Assembly: GCF_023343835.1 (NCBI RefSeq)
Contig: NC_064434.1
Coordinates: 6,801,505 to 6,865,504, forward strand
DNA length: 64,000 bases
Source of the DNA: Lagopus muta
Taxonomy: Eukaryota; Chordata; Aves; Galliformes; Phasianidae
Direction of reading: 5' to 3'
Both the position numbers and the translations under genes were made by a program. The notes beneath the pieces were generated by a model. That model saw nothing but the letters and a program-made list of their open reading frames with translations. It searched no databases and was not told the DNA's origin. Below, piece by piece: positions 53,301-63,810 of this stretch; within the stretch, counting starts at the first letter, position 1, and each line of letters begins with the position of its first letter.

Positions 53301-56300
53301 TGAGAACCAGAAACTACACAGGATTACCAGTAAAGGTCTGGAGGAAACCAGACTTGGCATACCATGCACAGGAATAGAGGGAGAGTTACAAGTCAGCACT
53401 GCAACACTGAGTTTTAGAAGCCCTGGGATGTTGGGTGGGAGCTGGAGGACTCCGCTGACTGCCTGGACCTATTGCTGCCCCACTGACAAGGACCCACCGT
53501 TGTGGCCATGTCATCTGCACTGGAGGGAGTACAAACTTCTGCAGCCAGCAGGCTCATGAAAAAAATTAAGTAAGATTTACAGTGCCCTGGAGTAAGCGAA
53601 CCTAAACAATATATCTCCATTGTGAGATGCTGCTTTCAATACTGAGCCCGCTTGGCAGGGCCCTGGCGTTGGTTCAGTGAGGCTCAGCAGAACTCATGCC
53701 AACACCCAACTGCTGCTTCCTGCAGTGGCGTGGGGCTCCTCTGTGGCCTCCTGATCCATCGCACCCCATGAGCTCCTGGGCAGTGATCCTCCATCAGACT
53801 GCAGCCTGTAGAGCTGAGATCCTCACCAAACTGCAGATGGCTCTGGCCATGCGGCAGCCCAGTGGGTGCCACCCAAAGTGTGGGTGCTGTTTGCCCCCCA
53901 CTCAGCGATGACACTGCATGTTGTCTAATTAAAATTACCACCCCTCCCATAAGCCCTGCCTGGCTGAGCTGTCTGGCTTAGGAACCTGATTAAGCTCTTT
54001 ATCTAATTGAGACAGAGAGAGGCACGTCCAAAGGCTAAATATTTAGGTAGCATAAGGTAACTAAGCTCTCAATTTAGACTTCTTAATTAGGTAAATACGG
54101 TGATGTCAGGTCTATTTTGTCAATAAAGGGAGACAAGCCTATCAATGTTGCCAGCTGATAGAGTTTCTCATTTAATTACGCTGTAACCATTTGTCCATTT
54201 ACAGGAACCAACTATTTAGTCCACTATCCAACAATTTTTTGAGGAATTTTTTTTGTTCTAATAAATTGTGCAAAATAATTTCAATCTCAGCCTTGTGAGG
54301 ATCTGGAATTCTAATTATCAAGAGCTGATGCAAACTTTTCAGGCCCTGGTCATTGGACGTATACATGAGCTGTAAGGCAGCATTGTACACTGGGATCACT
54401 GAAAATAAGCACAAATCATTGAAACATTCAGGTTGGAAAAGACTTCTACGACCATCCATTCCAACCCCAACCCACCCCACCATTCCACTGACCATGTCCA
54501 TCAGTGCCACATCTCCACGGTCCCTGAACACCTCCAGGCACTGTGATCCCACCAGCTCCCTGAGCAGCCTGTTCCAATGCCTGACCAAACGGTGCAGTCC
54601 TGCTGTTTCCACTGAATTAGGCATTGCATTTTCCCATTTTCAGAAAGAACCATGAACAGCTCAAGCTGTGTCAACCAGCACCAACTGCATTAACTGTATG
54701 CATTTACTCATTTCCCCTCCCAAGATTTCCTACATCTCTGCGTTGTCTTCACATGAAGAGGTTGGGGCAAAAATATTTTGTTTGAAAATAGCAATTAATT
54801 TTTTTTAAGGACAGAACTGTTTAGAACTGCTGTGAGTTTAAGAACTTGATGCTCTGCAGTACTAGTTTTGTTACACTATGTAATCTGATTTGCAAGCAAT
54901 TTCATTTCTGTGCACAGTAGGAACAGAGCATATTACAGTGCGTCCATGAAGAGAAATCCTATAGAGTTTGGTGTGTGCTCCAATACAGAAACCAGCAGTC
55001 TCAAAGTTATTCAGCTTCTCTCATACTGATAGAAGAGTGCCTGTCAGGGAGGAAAGCACCTGTGCATGGTTTCTTGAACAAGTCTCTTTACAACCTGTAC
55101 TCTGCAGGAAACTCATCCTGTCTTCTTGGGATCAAGTGCACCCCCAGCAGTTTGCTGATGACACCAAGCTGAGTGGTGCACCTGACATGATAGAAGAAAG
55201 GGGTGCCATCCAGAGGGACCTGGACAGGCTCGAAAAGTGAGCCTATGTGAATCTAATGAGGTTTAACAAGGCCAAGTGCAAGGCGTTGAAAACTTCAGTT
55301 GAGGCAATCCCAGATATGAGCACAGGCTGGGAGAAGAACCCCTGAGAGCGGTCCTGTGGAGAAGGATTTGGGGGGTCCTTGTGCACAAAAAGATGGATAA
55401 GAGCCAGCTATGTGCGCCTGCAGCCTGGAAGGCCAACAGAACCCTGGGCTGGAACAACAGAGGGGTGGCAGAGGGGCAGGGAAGTGATTGCCCCCCTTTA
55501 TTATGTCTTTGAGAGGCCCCATCTGGAATACTGCGTTCAGGTCTGGGGACCCCACAGAACAAGGATGCAAAACTGTTGGATTTGGCCCAGAGGACGGGCA
55601 CTAAGATGAATAAATGGCTGGGGCACCTGTGCTTGGAAGAAAGGTTGAGGGATTTGGGCTTGTTTAGCTTGGAGAAGAGATGGCTCCAGGGAGAACTCAT
55701 TGCAGCCTTCCAGAACTTGAGAGGAACTTGTAAAAAGAGGGACTTTTCACATGGTCTCATAGTGATAGGGCAAGGGGGAATGGTTTTAAGCCATAAAAGG
55801 GGAGATTTAGATCAGATGTTAGGAAAAAAAATCTTACTCAGAGGGCAGTGAGGCCCTGGCACTGCTGTCCAAAGAAGCTGTGGATGCCCCATCCCTGGAG
55901 GTGCTCAGGGCCAGGCTGAGCAGCCTGAGCTGGTGGAGAGCAACCAGCCTAAGGCAGGAATGTTGGAGCACAATGATCTTTAAGGTCCCTTCCAACCCAT
56001 GCCATCCTATGATTCTATGAAAACATAGCTGTGCTGCTGAGGTTGCCTGCAAGAACGCAGTGGATAATTCCAAGCTGTTTATGAACCCATATTAAATAGC
56101 ATCCAGTAGTGCAAGGAATTTCCTCGAAACCAATGGGCACAGTATGTGTTCAGAGCAGAGGAGGGACCAGGAAGCATGAGGCTATGGTTACTATGCCAAT
56201 CCTTTTCCGCCATGCAACAATCCGATATGATCAATTTAAACCCACCAATTTAACTGCTGAAGCTACCACATTCTTCTCACAAATGGTGGAATCCTTTTTT

Positions 56301-59300
56301 TATTTTTTCCCTCCTCCATCAAACCATTTTTTCACATCAATATTCTCTTCTTATAGACAACCTCACAGCACTCGCAAGCATGAATTTCAAGACCATACTG
56401 GGAGGCAGGGCCCTTTCCCTGTCAAATTGCAAAACTGAAGGTGCAAGTAATACGTCTGGGAGCAGCCACAAGGCTGGCAGCAAAATGCTTCAGAGAAATC
56501 TGCCCTCCTCCACCTCCTGCTTCAGGACACCGATTGCCTGAACGTGCCACTGAAGTATTTCCAAAGGTAACCAATCTGCAATAAGTAAGCAAAGATGAAC
56601 ATTTTACTCCTTTTATCAATAGCTTTAAGACTTGCAAATCATGTCTGTGGACATCAAAAGAACGTGTTCTTTCCTGAAGAGTCAAACCTACTTCTTGCAG
56701 TTATGATTCACTGAAGAAAAAAAAGCAACATGTTTTTAAGTGCTCAGCTGTCACAAAGATCTTTAAAGATGTGAAAGGCTTTCATCTTTTAAACCAGGGC
56801 AATTTGGAGAGATTGCTTCAAGTCAAAAAATTCCAGGCACTGGCAGGCCCCAAAGGATGGACAGACATCTCACTCTCCTGGAAGAATGCATCTTGTGAAC
56901 GTGCTCGGTAAAACAATTACGTCCTTTCTAGGTAAGCAAGATTTAGCTGGCTCTAATTCAAGACTCAATTATAATGTCTGTTAAAATACAGTTCTTCTTC
57001 ATGATAGCTCTAATTGCTATCTTTGCTGTTCACTATTCTCTTCCAAAATCACCAAGCCAGTTTTTCTGGAGACACATAATTTTGATTGAATTTCTTCTGT
57101 CATTTCCTCACAGATCTCTCTGGGTCTCATGGAAGTCGTAGGGATTTTTCAGAACATGGGACCATGCACAGCCCTGTGCTCACCTGGCACAAAGCACTCC
57201 CACACTAAGCTGGTGTACACCACCCATAGAGATACTTAGGTTCATAGACAAGTATATGACACTCTGCGGTGTTATTCTGGATTTACATCAGTCTCTTTGA
57301 GAGCATTTTGGCGAATGTCTGGCTATTACTGTATGCACTTTACACTGGGTTGATTTCGATCCAGGAAATATAGGCAGATCTTTCTTCTTTTTGGCAAGTG
57401 TTATTGCAAAGGAATTGCATTATGTTTGTATCGAGTTAAATGAAGATGCATTTCACATCACAGTAAATCAGGCACGTTCTATAAATCTATGTAGTCTGCT
57501 TTTGTTATTAAAAAAGGTATTAAAAAGAAAAGGCTTTCTACTACACGGATGCAAGCATAACACAGCATCGCAGCACTGGCAAAGCTGAAGAAACAAAAAT
57601 AAATAACACAAAGCAATTTGGTAACACATGGAAAAAAGAAGATGATCCGAGTCTGTCCCCAGATGGTTAGGAAAAGAACAAGTCATCTTTTGTTCGGCTT
57701 CCTAAGACAGAATCCATCTGTACAGCATATCTGAAATAAACGAAGTAGTATTCTAACACTCGAATAGAGAATAACATAAATCAATTTCTTAGTATTTATG
57801 TAATTTTGTGGTCATTGCCTGGACCTAAGAAGTCCAAGGAAAACCTTCTTTTATAGAAGTTTGGTTTAATAATTAATTAAGGATTTAATATGCCTTGATG
57901 GTCTTACTCCACGAAATCTGTTGCAGCACACTACAGATGCTGAACATTCAGTTTCTTCTTTAAGAGGGTAATTGTATTACCACAGAGGTACATGTGGGCT
58001 AGGAGGACAATGACAAGGTCATGAATTCACCTTTACTACAGACTACCAGAGAATGTCAGCTCAGGAAGGAGAACAGCTGTTTATGAGGGTGGACGGTGAT
58101 AGGACAAGGGGGAATGTTTTCAAACTGAGACAAGGGAGGTTCAGGTTAGATATTAGAAGGAAGTTTTTCCCCCAGAGGGTGGTGAGGCACTGGAACAGGT
58201 TGCCCAAGGAGGCTGTGGATGCCCCATCCCTGCAGGCATTCAAGGCCAGGCTGGATGTGGCTCTGGGCAGCCTGGGCTGCTGGTTGGTGACCTGCACACA
58301 GCAGGGGGTTGGAACTGGATGAGCATTGTGGGCCTTTGCAACCCAGGCCATTCTATGATTCTATGAATAATGATTGAAAAGTTGCAGGTGAGGAGCTATG
58401 CACACAAATCTTATTTGAGGGGACACCACCAAGAACAGGAGGGCCAGAAATCACCTTCCCAGGATGAAGGTTTGACCACAGTCAGAGCACTCAGCAGCTC
58501 AGCAAAGATTCTGTCACTTTCAGGGCTGTTTCTCAACAAAAGCCACAGGCTGCATCATCTTCACCAATCTTTGAAAATTCAGCACTGCTGATTCCTACTC
58601 CCAGAGTCAACAAATTTAAAAATAACAGGAAAGAAAACTACAGCAAATGGCTCACAGAATCACAGAATTGTAGGGGTTGGAAGTGACCTCCAGAGATCAT
58701 CGAGTCCAACCCCCCTGCCAAAGCAGGTTCCCTACACCAGGTAGCACAGGTAGGCATCCAGGCAGGTCTTGAACATCTCCAGAGAAGGAGACTCCACCAC
58801 CTCCCTGGGCAGCCTGTTCCAGTGCTCCGTCACCTCACTGTAAAGAAGTTCTTGCGCATGTTTGTGCGGAACTTCCTATGCTGCAGTTTCTGGCCATTTC
58901 CCCTTGTCCTGTCTCCACTCACCACTGAAGAGTCCGGCCTCGCCATTCTGCCCCCCACACCTTAGATATTTATAGACCTGGATCAGGTCCCCTCTCAGTC
59001 TCCTTTTCTCAAGGCTGAACAGACCCAGTTCACTCAGCCTTTCTTCATAGGAGAGATGCTCCAGGCCCTTCACTATCTTCGTGGCCCTCCGCTGGACTCT
59101 CTCCAAGGCTCGGCTCTGTTGATACACTCCAGGACTAATGATACTGTAATTTGTTTACTGGCAGTGCTATCACTGCTGCAACATAACCCGAAGACCCAAT
59201 CAAGATTAGGAGGCCATTACATTAGGCATGGGGATGGAGGCAGCCCATACCCCAAATTGCTGGCAATCTATCTGCACAAGGCAGACAAAGTATGGCCATC

Positions 59301-62300
59301 ACTTTGCAGACAGAAAACAGAAGGAGTGAGCAGACTGCCAAAAGCTTTCAGAAGCTTGCTCAAGGAAATCTATGACAAAAGCATGACATAAACCATCGCT
59401 GCTGGAAGTGCATTTCGGTGCCAACTCACTGCCATATCCACTAATCTCATTACTTTGCTGTGTCAGGTTGCTTTTCAGACAACGTTGATGCTGGATGATC
59501 AGAAAAAGTGGTTCTGTTAATTATATTTCTTAACAAAGATATGGGGATCTGATCATACTCTTGTCATGGAAAAAGATCAGGGCCAGGTTTCATATGCTCT
59601 CTCAGTCTTCCTATCTAATCATCTATTTGTGTTCTTAACTAAGGCTGTGCCAAGCTGAAAAATTAGCTGGTGATTTACAGTACCAAGTTAGGCTGTAAGG
59701 CGCCTTATGGAAGGGCAATTAGGTACTCCTGAAGGGTAATCCAAAAATCCTGCTCTAATTGAACACAGCCAGGAGTTACTCCTAGGGGAGGAAGAAAAAA
59801 AATATTTGCTTAAATATTAGAAGAGATGTTCCCTAATCTCTTCCCTAATGAAGTAGCACCTTACCTCCTGCTGCCACTGGAACTTAGTCTTGTTCATTGA
59901 GGCATCAGAATGTATTTGTGAGTCAGAGCACAATGCCTGCTTCAGGGGTTATGCATCTAATTGGAAAAGGAGAGAAAGAGGCAAAGCTGCTGCATGTAAC
60001 AGCCTGATAGCTGAAGCACTGGCAGAAGTGTAAAAACTCATAGTTCTCCCTCATCTGGAGGAGATTCCAGTTCTCACTTCCTCCTTCTCAGGCTGTCAGA
60101 CTAGAAACTCCCTTGGTGAATCTCTACCTTGAAGGTGCACGAATCAAACAATACAGAAGGTGACCAGCCAGGACTCTGAAGCTCTGCCAAATATGGAGGA
60201 TAGCAGACTGTGGTCCTCTCTGGACATTTGCTGCAAAGCACTGGGATGCTCAGCCTCTCACCTGCTGCAGATGGATTGTCAGGAAAACTCACACAGACAG
60301 CTTGCTCCTAAAACCCTTTATCCCAGATGTGTTTTGGAATCAACCCACAGGCCTTTCACTCTTGAAGCAGTAGTCTGCTCCTGCCCACGCTCTCTCTGCC
60401 AACACTCCTCATCCCATGGGAAACAGGCATCTATGGGACTCGAGGGAAGGCAAGATGAGGAAGTAAGGCAAAATAGAGCCCACAGCCCACTTTCTTATTC
60501 GACTCTCATAGAATCAGAGAATGGTTTGGGTTGGAAGGGACCTTTAAGACCATCTCCTTCCAAGCCCCTGCTGTAGGCAGGGTCACCTCCATCTAGACCA
60601 ATTCGCTCACAGCCCCATCCAGCCTGGCCTGGAATGCTTCCAGGAAGGGAGCATTTCTCATTGGAAATTCATAACTTAAGCCCCCTCTTGGTCTCCTCCT
60701 CCTTGCTGGGAATTCTCAAAGCATGAATAACTAGCAAACAGACAATGTTCTTTCTTAAGTCTGCTCAAAATAAAATAACCTTTCAGGGAAGCAAGGAACC
60801 AACTGCAAGCCAAGGAGCTGCATCACTGTAATATATGCACTGGTATGGGAACAGTGAGGGGCAAAGCAAGAAGATATGTGACCAACCAACTTGTCAAAAT
60901 GATGCACCACTGTGTGGGAAAATCAAGGGCTAAAAGAAGTACAAAACGAATCCTATGGAATGCAATGCAACTCCTCCAGCTCTCTCACAAGTGCCTGAAC
61001 CAGTCTGTCACCCTCTTGCCCATGGCTCCTGTGCCCCTTTGCTGCTGTATTTCTGGATATCTCTCCAGAACTTTGCTCTGGAACTTTACTACCTGCCTGG
61101 TAAAAAAACAGAACTGCTACGAGTGTGCTGAGGATAAACATGAAGTACCAGGGGGCCTAATGAGATCACACAAATAAGACAGATCATTTCAAGATGAATC
61201 CCAGACATACCTGGACAAATGTACAAAGTCACGTCGCATTCAGATAAAGTCATTTTAATTAAAACTTGACATTTATATTTCATATTTTCCCACATGGAAT
61301 CAGAGAATCATGAAGGTTGGAAAAGACCTCTAAGATCACCAAGTCCAACCCCAACCCAGCCCATCCCAGCCTACCCCACCGTGCCCACTGCCCACGTCCC
61401 TCAATGCCACATCCCCACGTTTCTGGACCACCTCCAGGTTTGGTGACCCCACCACCTCCTGGGCAGCTGTGCCACTGCATCACCACTCTTCATGAGAATA
61501 GATTTGTCCTAACATCCAACATGAACCTCCCCTGGCACAACTTGAGGCCATCGTCTCTCATCCTATCTCTAGTTACATCCAAGAAGAGGCCTAATATTTT
61601 GCAGTCTATTGGAAGGAAGCACCTTATACATGATTTATGGGTTCCCTTTAAAGATACTGCTACCAAAGACAGCTTAAACAGCATTACAGCATTGAAAGTG
61701 AGACTGTGAGTTTCATCTGACGTTGTTCTAATCTGGGAGTTAGAGAGCACAGAACCAAGAGCAACAAACATGGAGGAAGCACAGTTTAGGCTGGGGATTG
61801 ATTTAATGAGTTTTCATAAAGTCTTCTGTATCAAAAGCCAGCTTCTGAAAGCCTCAACTAAAACATCTGTCTAACGCCATGAGCAGCATGCAGCACCTTG
61901 TTCTCTTCCCACATTCATTGCTTGCACTCCCTCTGAAGTTACCCAGCAGAACTGCACTCTGTGGCTGTCAGAGACCATTGCCACCACCTCTACACACTGC
62001 CACCTCTGCATTCTTTGCCTCTTTCACCTCTGACATTCACATGTATAAATCCAACTGGAGGTGGGAGGTGACAATTTTGTTTCAGGAAAACTTCTGAATT
62101 TGGGGCTGGAACAGAAACGTATCTTTCAGCACCTTCACAAAAATAGTTTCAAAACACCTATTCTCAGATCCAAAGTGCAGGGAAATGTCTGCAAGAGCTG
62201 AGACTGGCATGGGAGATCCATGTGTTCAACTTCCCCACTATTCTAATTCACATTAGAAACCCTACATAAAATTACTCTGAATATATAAGTGCATACAAGA

Positions 62301-63176
62301 GCAAACCCTGACTCCACATATCCTAAGCTGATGTGCTAACTGTGCTCACTCTGAGGAGAGAGATTATTGAAACTATGTTAAAAAGCATCTCGGAAATATA
62401 AACGTGTATATTTATATATATAAATATACATAACTTCATTAATTGTATCCAGTGAAAATAGTGATGTTTTGCATTCCAAGGAAAAGACCTCATGAAATGG
62501 CAGCTCTGGATGTGAACACCACAACTCAGGGCTCAGGCTGCAGAAGTCTTTTTTGGACGATTTACGTAACTAAAAACAAAAGACAACACTGCAAACTGAT
62601 TGAAAGGACATTTTTCCTCTGTGCAAAGGTGCAGCATAAGCAGCTCCATCAGCTAACTCACCGCTTAAGATTCACACGTGCCCATAAAGCAGGTGTTAAC
62701 CAGCCCTTGAATTGATCTCTTCAGGCTGCAATGAGTTCCACTGCCAATACACAGATTCTTTTAAGATATAAACAGTCGTTAATTGTCTGTATCAAGATCA
62801 GAGACTGGAAAAAATACGAAGCTGGCATTTGCACTGCTTCATGCTCGATTTCATTTGCTGGTGGAATGACTTAAAGAATCGGGTCTGCAGATTCATCTGT
62901 CAACTTGTCCCCACTAAACACCACTCCTGACAAATTCACTAGCACACACACATCTAGATATTGCAGCCTGAACTACAAGTCAAACCTTCAGGAAATCCAT
63001 CACAACACAATTAAATTGATTATGAACGGCAGCACAAAGCAAAGAATCCAACAGCCACGACTGAACTGATCCAACGCTTCTGGGCACAACTCAGCTGGCA
63101 TGGACACAAAAACCAGAACATGCCTTACCTGTGTAGTGCACCACACATGTCTGCCCCTTCTTTGGGAACGTCCGTC
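20203..63176 (-). CDS. FKBP1B: FKBP12.6 (calstabin-2) peptidyl-prolyl isomerase, last three coding exons; first exon outside the window
   Basis: Exons in transcript order are 63176-63129, 23468-23356 and 20331-20203 (stop). They encode residues from the G12 codon through the end: 48, 113 and 129 nt, with phases matching the conserved FKBP1 gene structure. The first coding exon (about 12 residues) must lie right of 64000. Exon 2 reads [16 protein letters not shown]. Exon 3 contains [18 protein letters not shown] and ends GFEEGVIQ. The last exon starts [18 protein letters not shown] and ends FDVELLRLE. Active-site residues Y26, F36, D37, F46, V55, I56, Y82 and F99 are visible. Q31, N32 and F59 are the residues separating FKBP12.6 from FKBP12 (E31, D32, W59), so this is FKBP1B rather than FKBP1A. 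It stabilises RyR2 in heart muscle and binds FK506. Confidence 0.96.
21282..21373 (-). repeat. Short CR1 tail in FKBP1B intron 3
   Basis: It reads ACAGAATGTCTTGGGTTGGA then CCAAGGATCATGAAGCTCCA and fades after ACCAACCTCCCC. Confidence 0.85.
22983..23231 (-). repeat. CR1 tail next to FKBP1B exon 3
   Basis: It contains AGACCTTCAAGTCCAACCAT and CCACTGCAGTGGGCAGCCTG, ending near CCCTGGAGCAACTTGGTACC. Divergence suggests an older insertion. Confidence 0.88.
23356..23468 (-). CDS. FKBP1B: FKBP1B coding exon 3
   Basis: 113 nt with acceptor TTTTGGCAG and donor GTACAA on the minus strand. It carries the FKBP12.6-specific Q31, N32 and F59. Human has GAAQ at the end of this exon, here GVIQ. A CR1 tail begins about 125 bp downstream of the donor. 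Confidence 0.96.
26971..27065 (-). repeat. Short CR1 tail
   Basis: ATAGAATCATAGAATGACCT followed by GATCATCTAGTTTGAACCCC; truncated after the AACCACCAGACCAGGC block. Confidence 0.88.
29961..30430 (-). repeat. CR1 copy split by a second CR1
   Basis: The outer element occupies 29961-30069 and resumes at about 30275-30430. The two halves together give the normal CR1 order: tail, the CATGTCCCT-like block, GACCACCTCCAAGGATGGTG, then CTAATATCCAACCTGAATCT. The interruption is the nested copy at 30070-30274. Confidence 0.8.
30070..30274 (-). repeat. CR1 copy nested in another CR1
   Basis: It starts with a fresh octamer tail (TAGAATCATAGAATCACTAA) in the middle of the outer CR1 and ends after CACTCTTTCAGAGAAGAATC. 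Same orientation as its host. Confidence 0.8.
31108..31176 (+). repeat. CR1 tail fragment
   Basis: The words TGGGAGGTCCTGTGTGGAGC and CCTTCCAACTTGGGATAACT match the tail of the copy at 35083-35332, so both are from one subfamily. Confidence 0.8.
31187..31459 (-). other. Candidate short ORF or first exon nested in FKBP1B intron 2
   Basis: The minus strand encodes [20 protein letters not shown] at the start of a 90-codon ORF, with a lysine-, glutamate- and cysteine-rich composition unlike random sequence here. Possible splice donors (GTGGTA, GTAAAA) occur about 53 codons in. TATATAA lies about 100 bp upstream on the same strand. I do not recognise the protein family. It may equally be a chance ORF. 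Confidence 0.25.
31557..31570 (-). promoter_or_regulatory. Palindromic TATA-like element
   Basis: TTCTTATATAAGAA is a perfect 14-bp palindrome containing TATATAA. On the minus strand it is about 100 bp upstream of the ATG at 31459, which would give a leader of about 70 nt. Confidence 0.3.
33256..33265 (-). promoter_or_regulatory. MEF2-consensus site in FKBP1B intron 2
   Basis: The minus strand reads CTATTTATAA, an exact fit to the MEF2 consensus YTAWWWWTAR. FKBP12.6 is a heart and muscle protein, so an intronic muscle enhancer is plausible, but a 10-bp match alone is weak. Confidence 0.25.
35083..35332 (+). repeat. CR1 3' end
   Basis: It runs from ACAGCTTGGATATCAGGAAA to the tail TTCTATGACTCTATTCTGTG and includes GAGTTGGACTCGATGATCCT. 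It is a different subfamily from the 5136 group. Confidence 0.9.
38681..38780 (-). repeat. Short CR1 tail
   Basis: ATAGAATCATAGTCTCACCA then AGGTTGGAAAAGACCTCTAC, truncated after AACTCATGTCCCTTT. Confidence 0.88.
40339..40360. repeat. (TATAT)n-type pentanucleotide tract
   Basis: Four TATAT-type units (ATATTATATTATATTATATT) flanked on both sides by copies of ATCAGAGGATA. Confidence 0.8.
42127..42228 (+). repeat. Short CR1 tail
   Basis: It includes GGTGGTTGGCGACCCTGCAC and ends CCATTCTATGATTCTATGA. Confidence 0.9.
43325..43722 (+). repeat. CR1 3' end, about 400 bp
   Basis: It starts near CTCCCCTACAGGGACAGGCT, passes through AGGACAGGGGGGAATGGCTT and ends ATTCTACAACTCTATGA. It extends further 5' than most copies here. 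Confidence 0.9.
44906..45141 (-). repeat. CR1 3' end, same subfamily as 9507
   Basis: It carries TCCAACCGTTCACCTATTCC and TAGCTCCCACTAAACCATGT. A short internal duplication of TACTTCCT.ATGTCCAG sits at its 5'-truncated end (about 45106-45141). Confidence 0.92.
46892..47070 (-). repeat. CR1 3' end
   Basis: AATGGGCTGAGTTGAAAAGG and GCCTTGAATGCCTCTAGGGA mark it; about ten bases of the usual GGGATGGGGCATCC block are missing at about 47040. Confidence 0.9.
48000..48081. repeat. 41-bp tandem duplication, two copies
   Basis: Unit 1 is 48000-48040 and unit 2 is 48041-48081, both starting GCCTT and ending CACAAA. They differ at six positions and all six are transitions, unit 1 having A or T and unit 2 G or C. 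Confidence 0.9.
48534..48973 (-). repeat. CR1 3' end, about 440 bp
   Basis: It runs from ATAGAATCACAGAATGGCTT through TTTCTCTCATGTTTATAAAC to AGGAGAGTTGCTCCAGCCCT. Confidence 0.9.
49070..49340 (+). repeat. CR1 3' end, internally deleted
   Basis: GGGCTGGAGCACCTCTCCTA is followed directly by the TTAGATATTAGGAAGAAATT block, so the segment between them is deleted. It ends AGTTCTATGA. Confidence 0.88.
49531..49578. repeat. Tetranucleotide microsatellite (ATTC)n
   Basis: About nine pure ATTC units from 49531 are followed by imperfect ATTC/ACTC units. Confidence 0.95.
50265..50690 (-). repeat. CR1 3' end, young-looking copy, about 425 bp
   Basis: It extends from the octamer tail through TCCCTTCAAGTACTGGAAGG to TTCTTCACAGGAGAGGTGCT and is one of the closest relatives of the copies at 19146 and 58061. 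Confidence 0.93.
52860..53055 (+). repeat. CR1 tail, about 195 bp, young-looking
   Basis: It starts abruptly at CAGAGGGTGGTGAGGCACTG and ends ATTCTGTGATTCTATGATT. Only the last part of the element was copied. Confidence 0.93.
53925..54190. other. AT-rich stretch with clustered homeodomain-type cores
   Basis: Several TAATTA/TTAATTA-like cores, including CTAATTAAAATTACC, CTTAATTAGG and TTTAATTACG, fall within about 260 bp with no repeat signature. It follows a GC-richer block at 53640-53910. It could be a conserved noncoding element, but conservation cannot be judged from one sequence. Confidence 0.25.
54425..54597 (-). repeat. CR1 tail fragment
   Basis: TTCAGGTTGGAAAAGACTTC, then TCAGTGCCACATCTCCACGG and AGCAGCCTGTTCCAATGCCT. 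Confidence 0.88.
55125..56020 (+). mobile_element. Longest CR1 copy in the window, reaching into ORF2
   Basis: About 900 bp. Near 55150 it encodes [11 protein letters not shown], which contains the FADD core of the CR1 reverse transcriptase (motif C), followed by RDLDRLEK and then a stop. The remaining ORF2 end, 3' region and tail follow to GATTCTATGA at 56020. ORF2 is truncated at its 5' end and broken by stops and frameshifts, so the copy is dead. Confidence 0.9.
58061..58367 (+). repeat. CR1 3' end, young-looking copy
   Basis: It starts CAGGAAGGAGAACAGCTGTT, contains GTGATAGGACAAGGGGGAAT and ends with two clean octamers. Confidence 0.93.
58652..59128 (-). repeat. CR1 3' end of a distinct subfamily
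   Basis: It carries TTGTAGGGGTTGGAAGTGAC, CTGTAAAGAAGTTCTTGCGC and TGGACTCTCTCCAAGGCTCG, words not found in the other copies. It sits 285 bp from the oppositely oriented copy at 58061. Confidence 0.92.
60507..60645 (-). repeat. CR1 tail fragment
   Basis: AATGGTTTGGGTTGGAAGGG then CCATCCAGCCTGGCCTGGAA, truncated after the GAATGCTTCC block. Confidence 0.88.
61295..61580 (-). repeat. CR1 3' end
   Basis: ATGAAGGTTGGAAAAGACCT, then AACATCCAACATGAACCTCC and ACAACTTGAGGCCATCGTCT. Confidence 0.9.
62405..62430. repeat. AT-rich simple repeat
   Basis: Alternating TATATTTATATATATAAATA sequence. Confidence 0.8.
63129..63176 (-). CDS. FKBP1B: FKBP1B coding exon 2
   Basis: 48 nt flanked on the minus strand by acceptor TTTAACAG and donor GTAAGG. 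Phase 1 at both ends; it encodes [15 protein letters not shown] plus split glycines. Confidence 0.95.
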
Positions 63177-63564
63177 CTGTTAAAGTGATAACAGGTTATT
63201 GTATATTTTGTCTTTGATCCCTGTAACTACACAGGTGTGTATTTCAAGAAGAAAATGCCAGAGTGAGATTTGTGTCTTATCAAACCACTGATACAAGGGG
63301 CAGGAACTGGTAGGGTATGGGCAGAACGTTCCAGCTTGGCTAAGCTGTTAGACCAAATCTTGTTTTACTCACACTAAGTTAACTTTCCCTGTATCTGTGT
63401 GTGCATAGTATGCATTTACATTCCCAACATGCAAAAAGACTGTCAAAACTTCGTGGATTGCAACTTGAAAATTCTCAGAATGTCTTTGTCATTATTTTTT
63501 CAAATAAAGCCTTATTTTGACATTGTTAAAAAAATAAATTAATTAATTAAAAAAAAAATAAATC

Positions 63565-63810
63565 CATCTGTATTCCCTGGGCAGCCTATTGCAGTGCTTA
63601 ACAACCCTTTCTGTAAAGAAGTGTTTCCTGATATCCAACCTAAAATTACCCTGGCACAACTTGAGGCCATTTCCCCTTATCCACTCACCAGTGAGAAGAG
63701 ACCAGCCCCGCTCTGCTGTAAGCACCTTTCAGATACTGGAAGAGAGCAATCAGGTCTCCCCTCAGCCTCCTCTTCCCCAGACTGAACAGCCCCAGCTCCT
63801 TCAGTCACTT
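63565..63810 (-). repeat. CR1 fragment in FKBP1B intron 1, tail missing
   Basis: It reads TTCCCTGGGCAGCCTATTGC, CTGATATCCAACCTAAAATT and AGACTGAACAGCCCCAGCTC. An AT-only low-complexity tract (TTAATTAATTAA with A runs, 63529-63562) sits where the octamer tail side would be. Confidence 0.9.

Larger units (their letters stand above)
23469..63128 (-). other. FKBP1B intron 2 (39.7 kb)
   Basis: This single intron fills 62% of the window. It is mostly AT-rich unique sequence interrupted by about twenty CR1 copies, listed separately. Longer stretches with no recognised gene or repeat are 23.5-26.9, 27.1-29.9, 31.6-35.0, 35.4-38.6, 38.8-42.1, 45.2-46.9, 47.1-48.5, 50.7-52.8, 53.1-54.4, 56.0-58.0, 59.2-60.5 and 61.6-63.1 kb. 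Exceptions are the ORF and sites reported separately. Confidence 0.85.

Noticed and set aside
55263-55760. 165-codon ORF on the minus strand
   Set aside because: It is antisense to the CR1 ORF2 end and 3' region.
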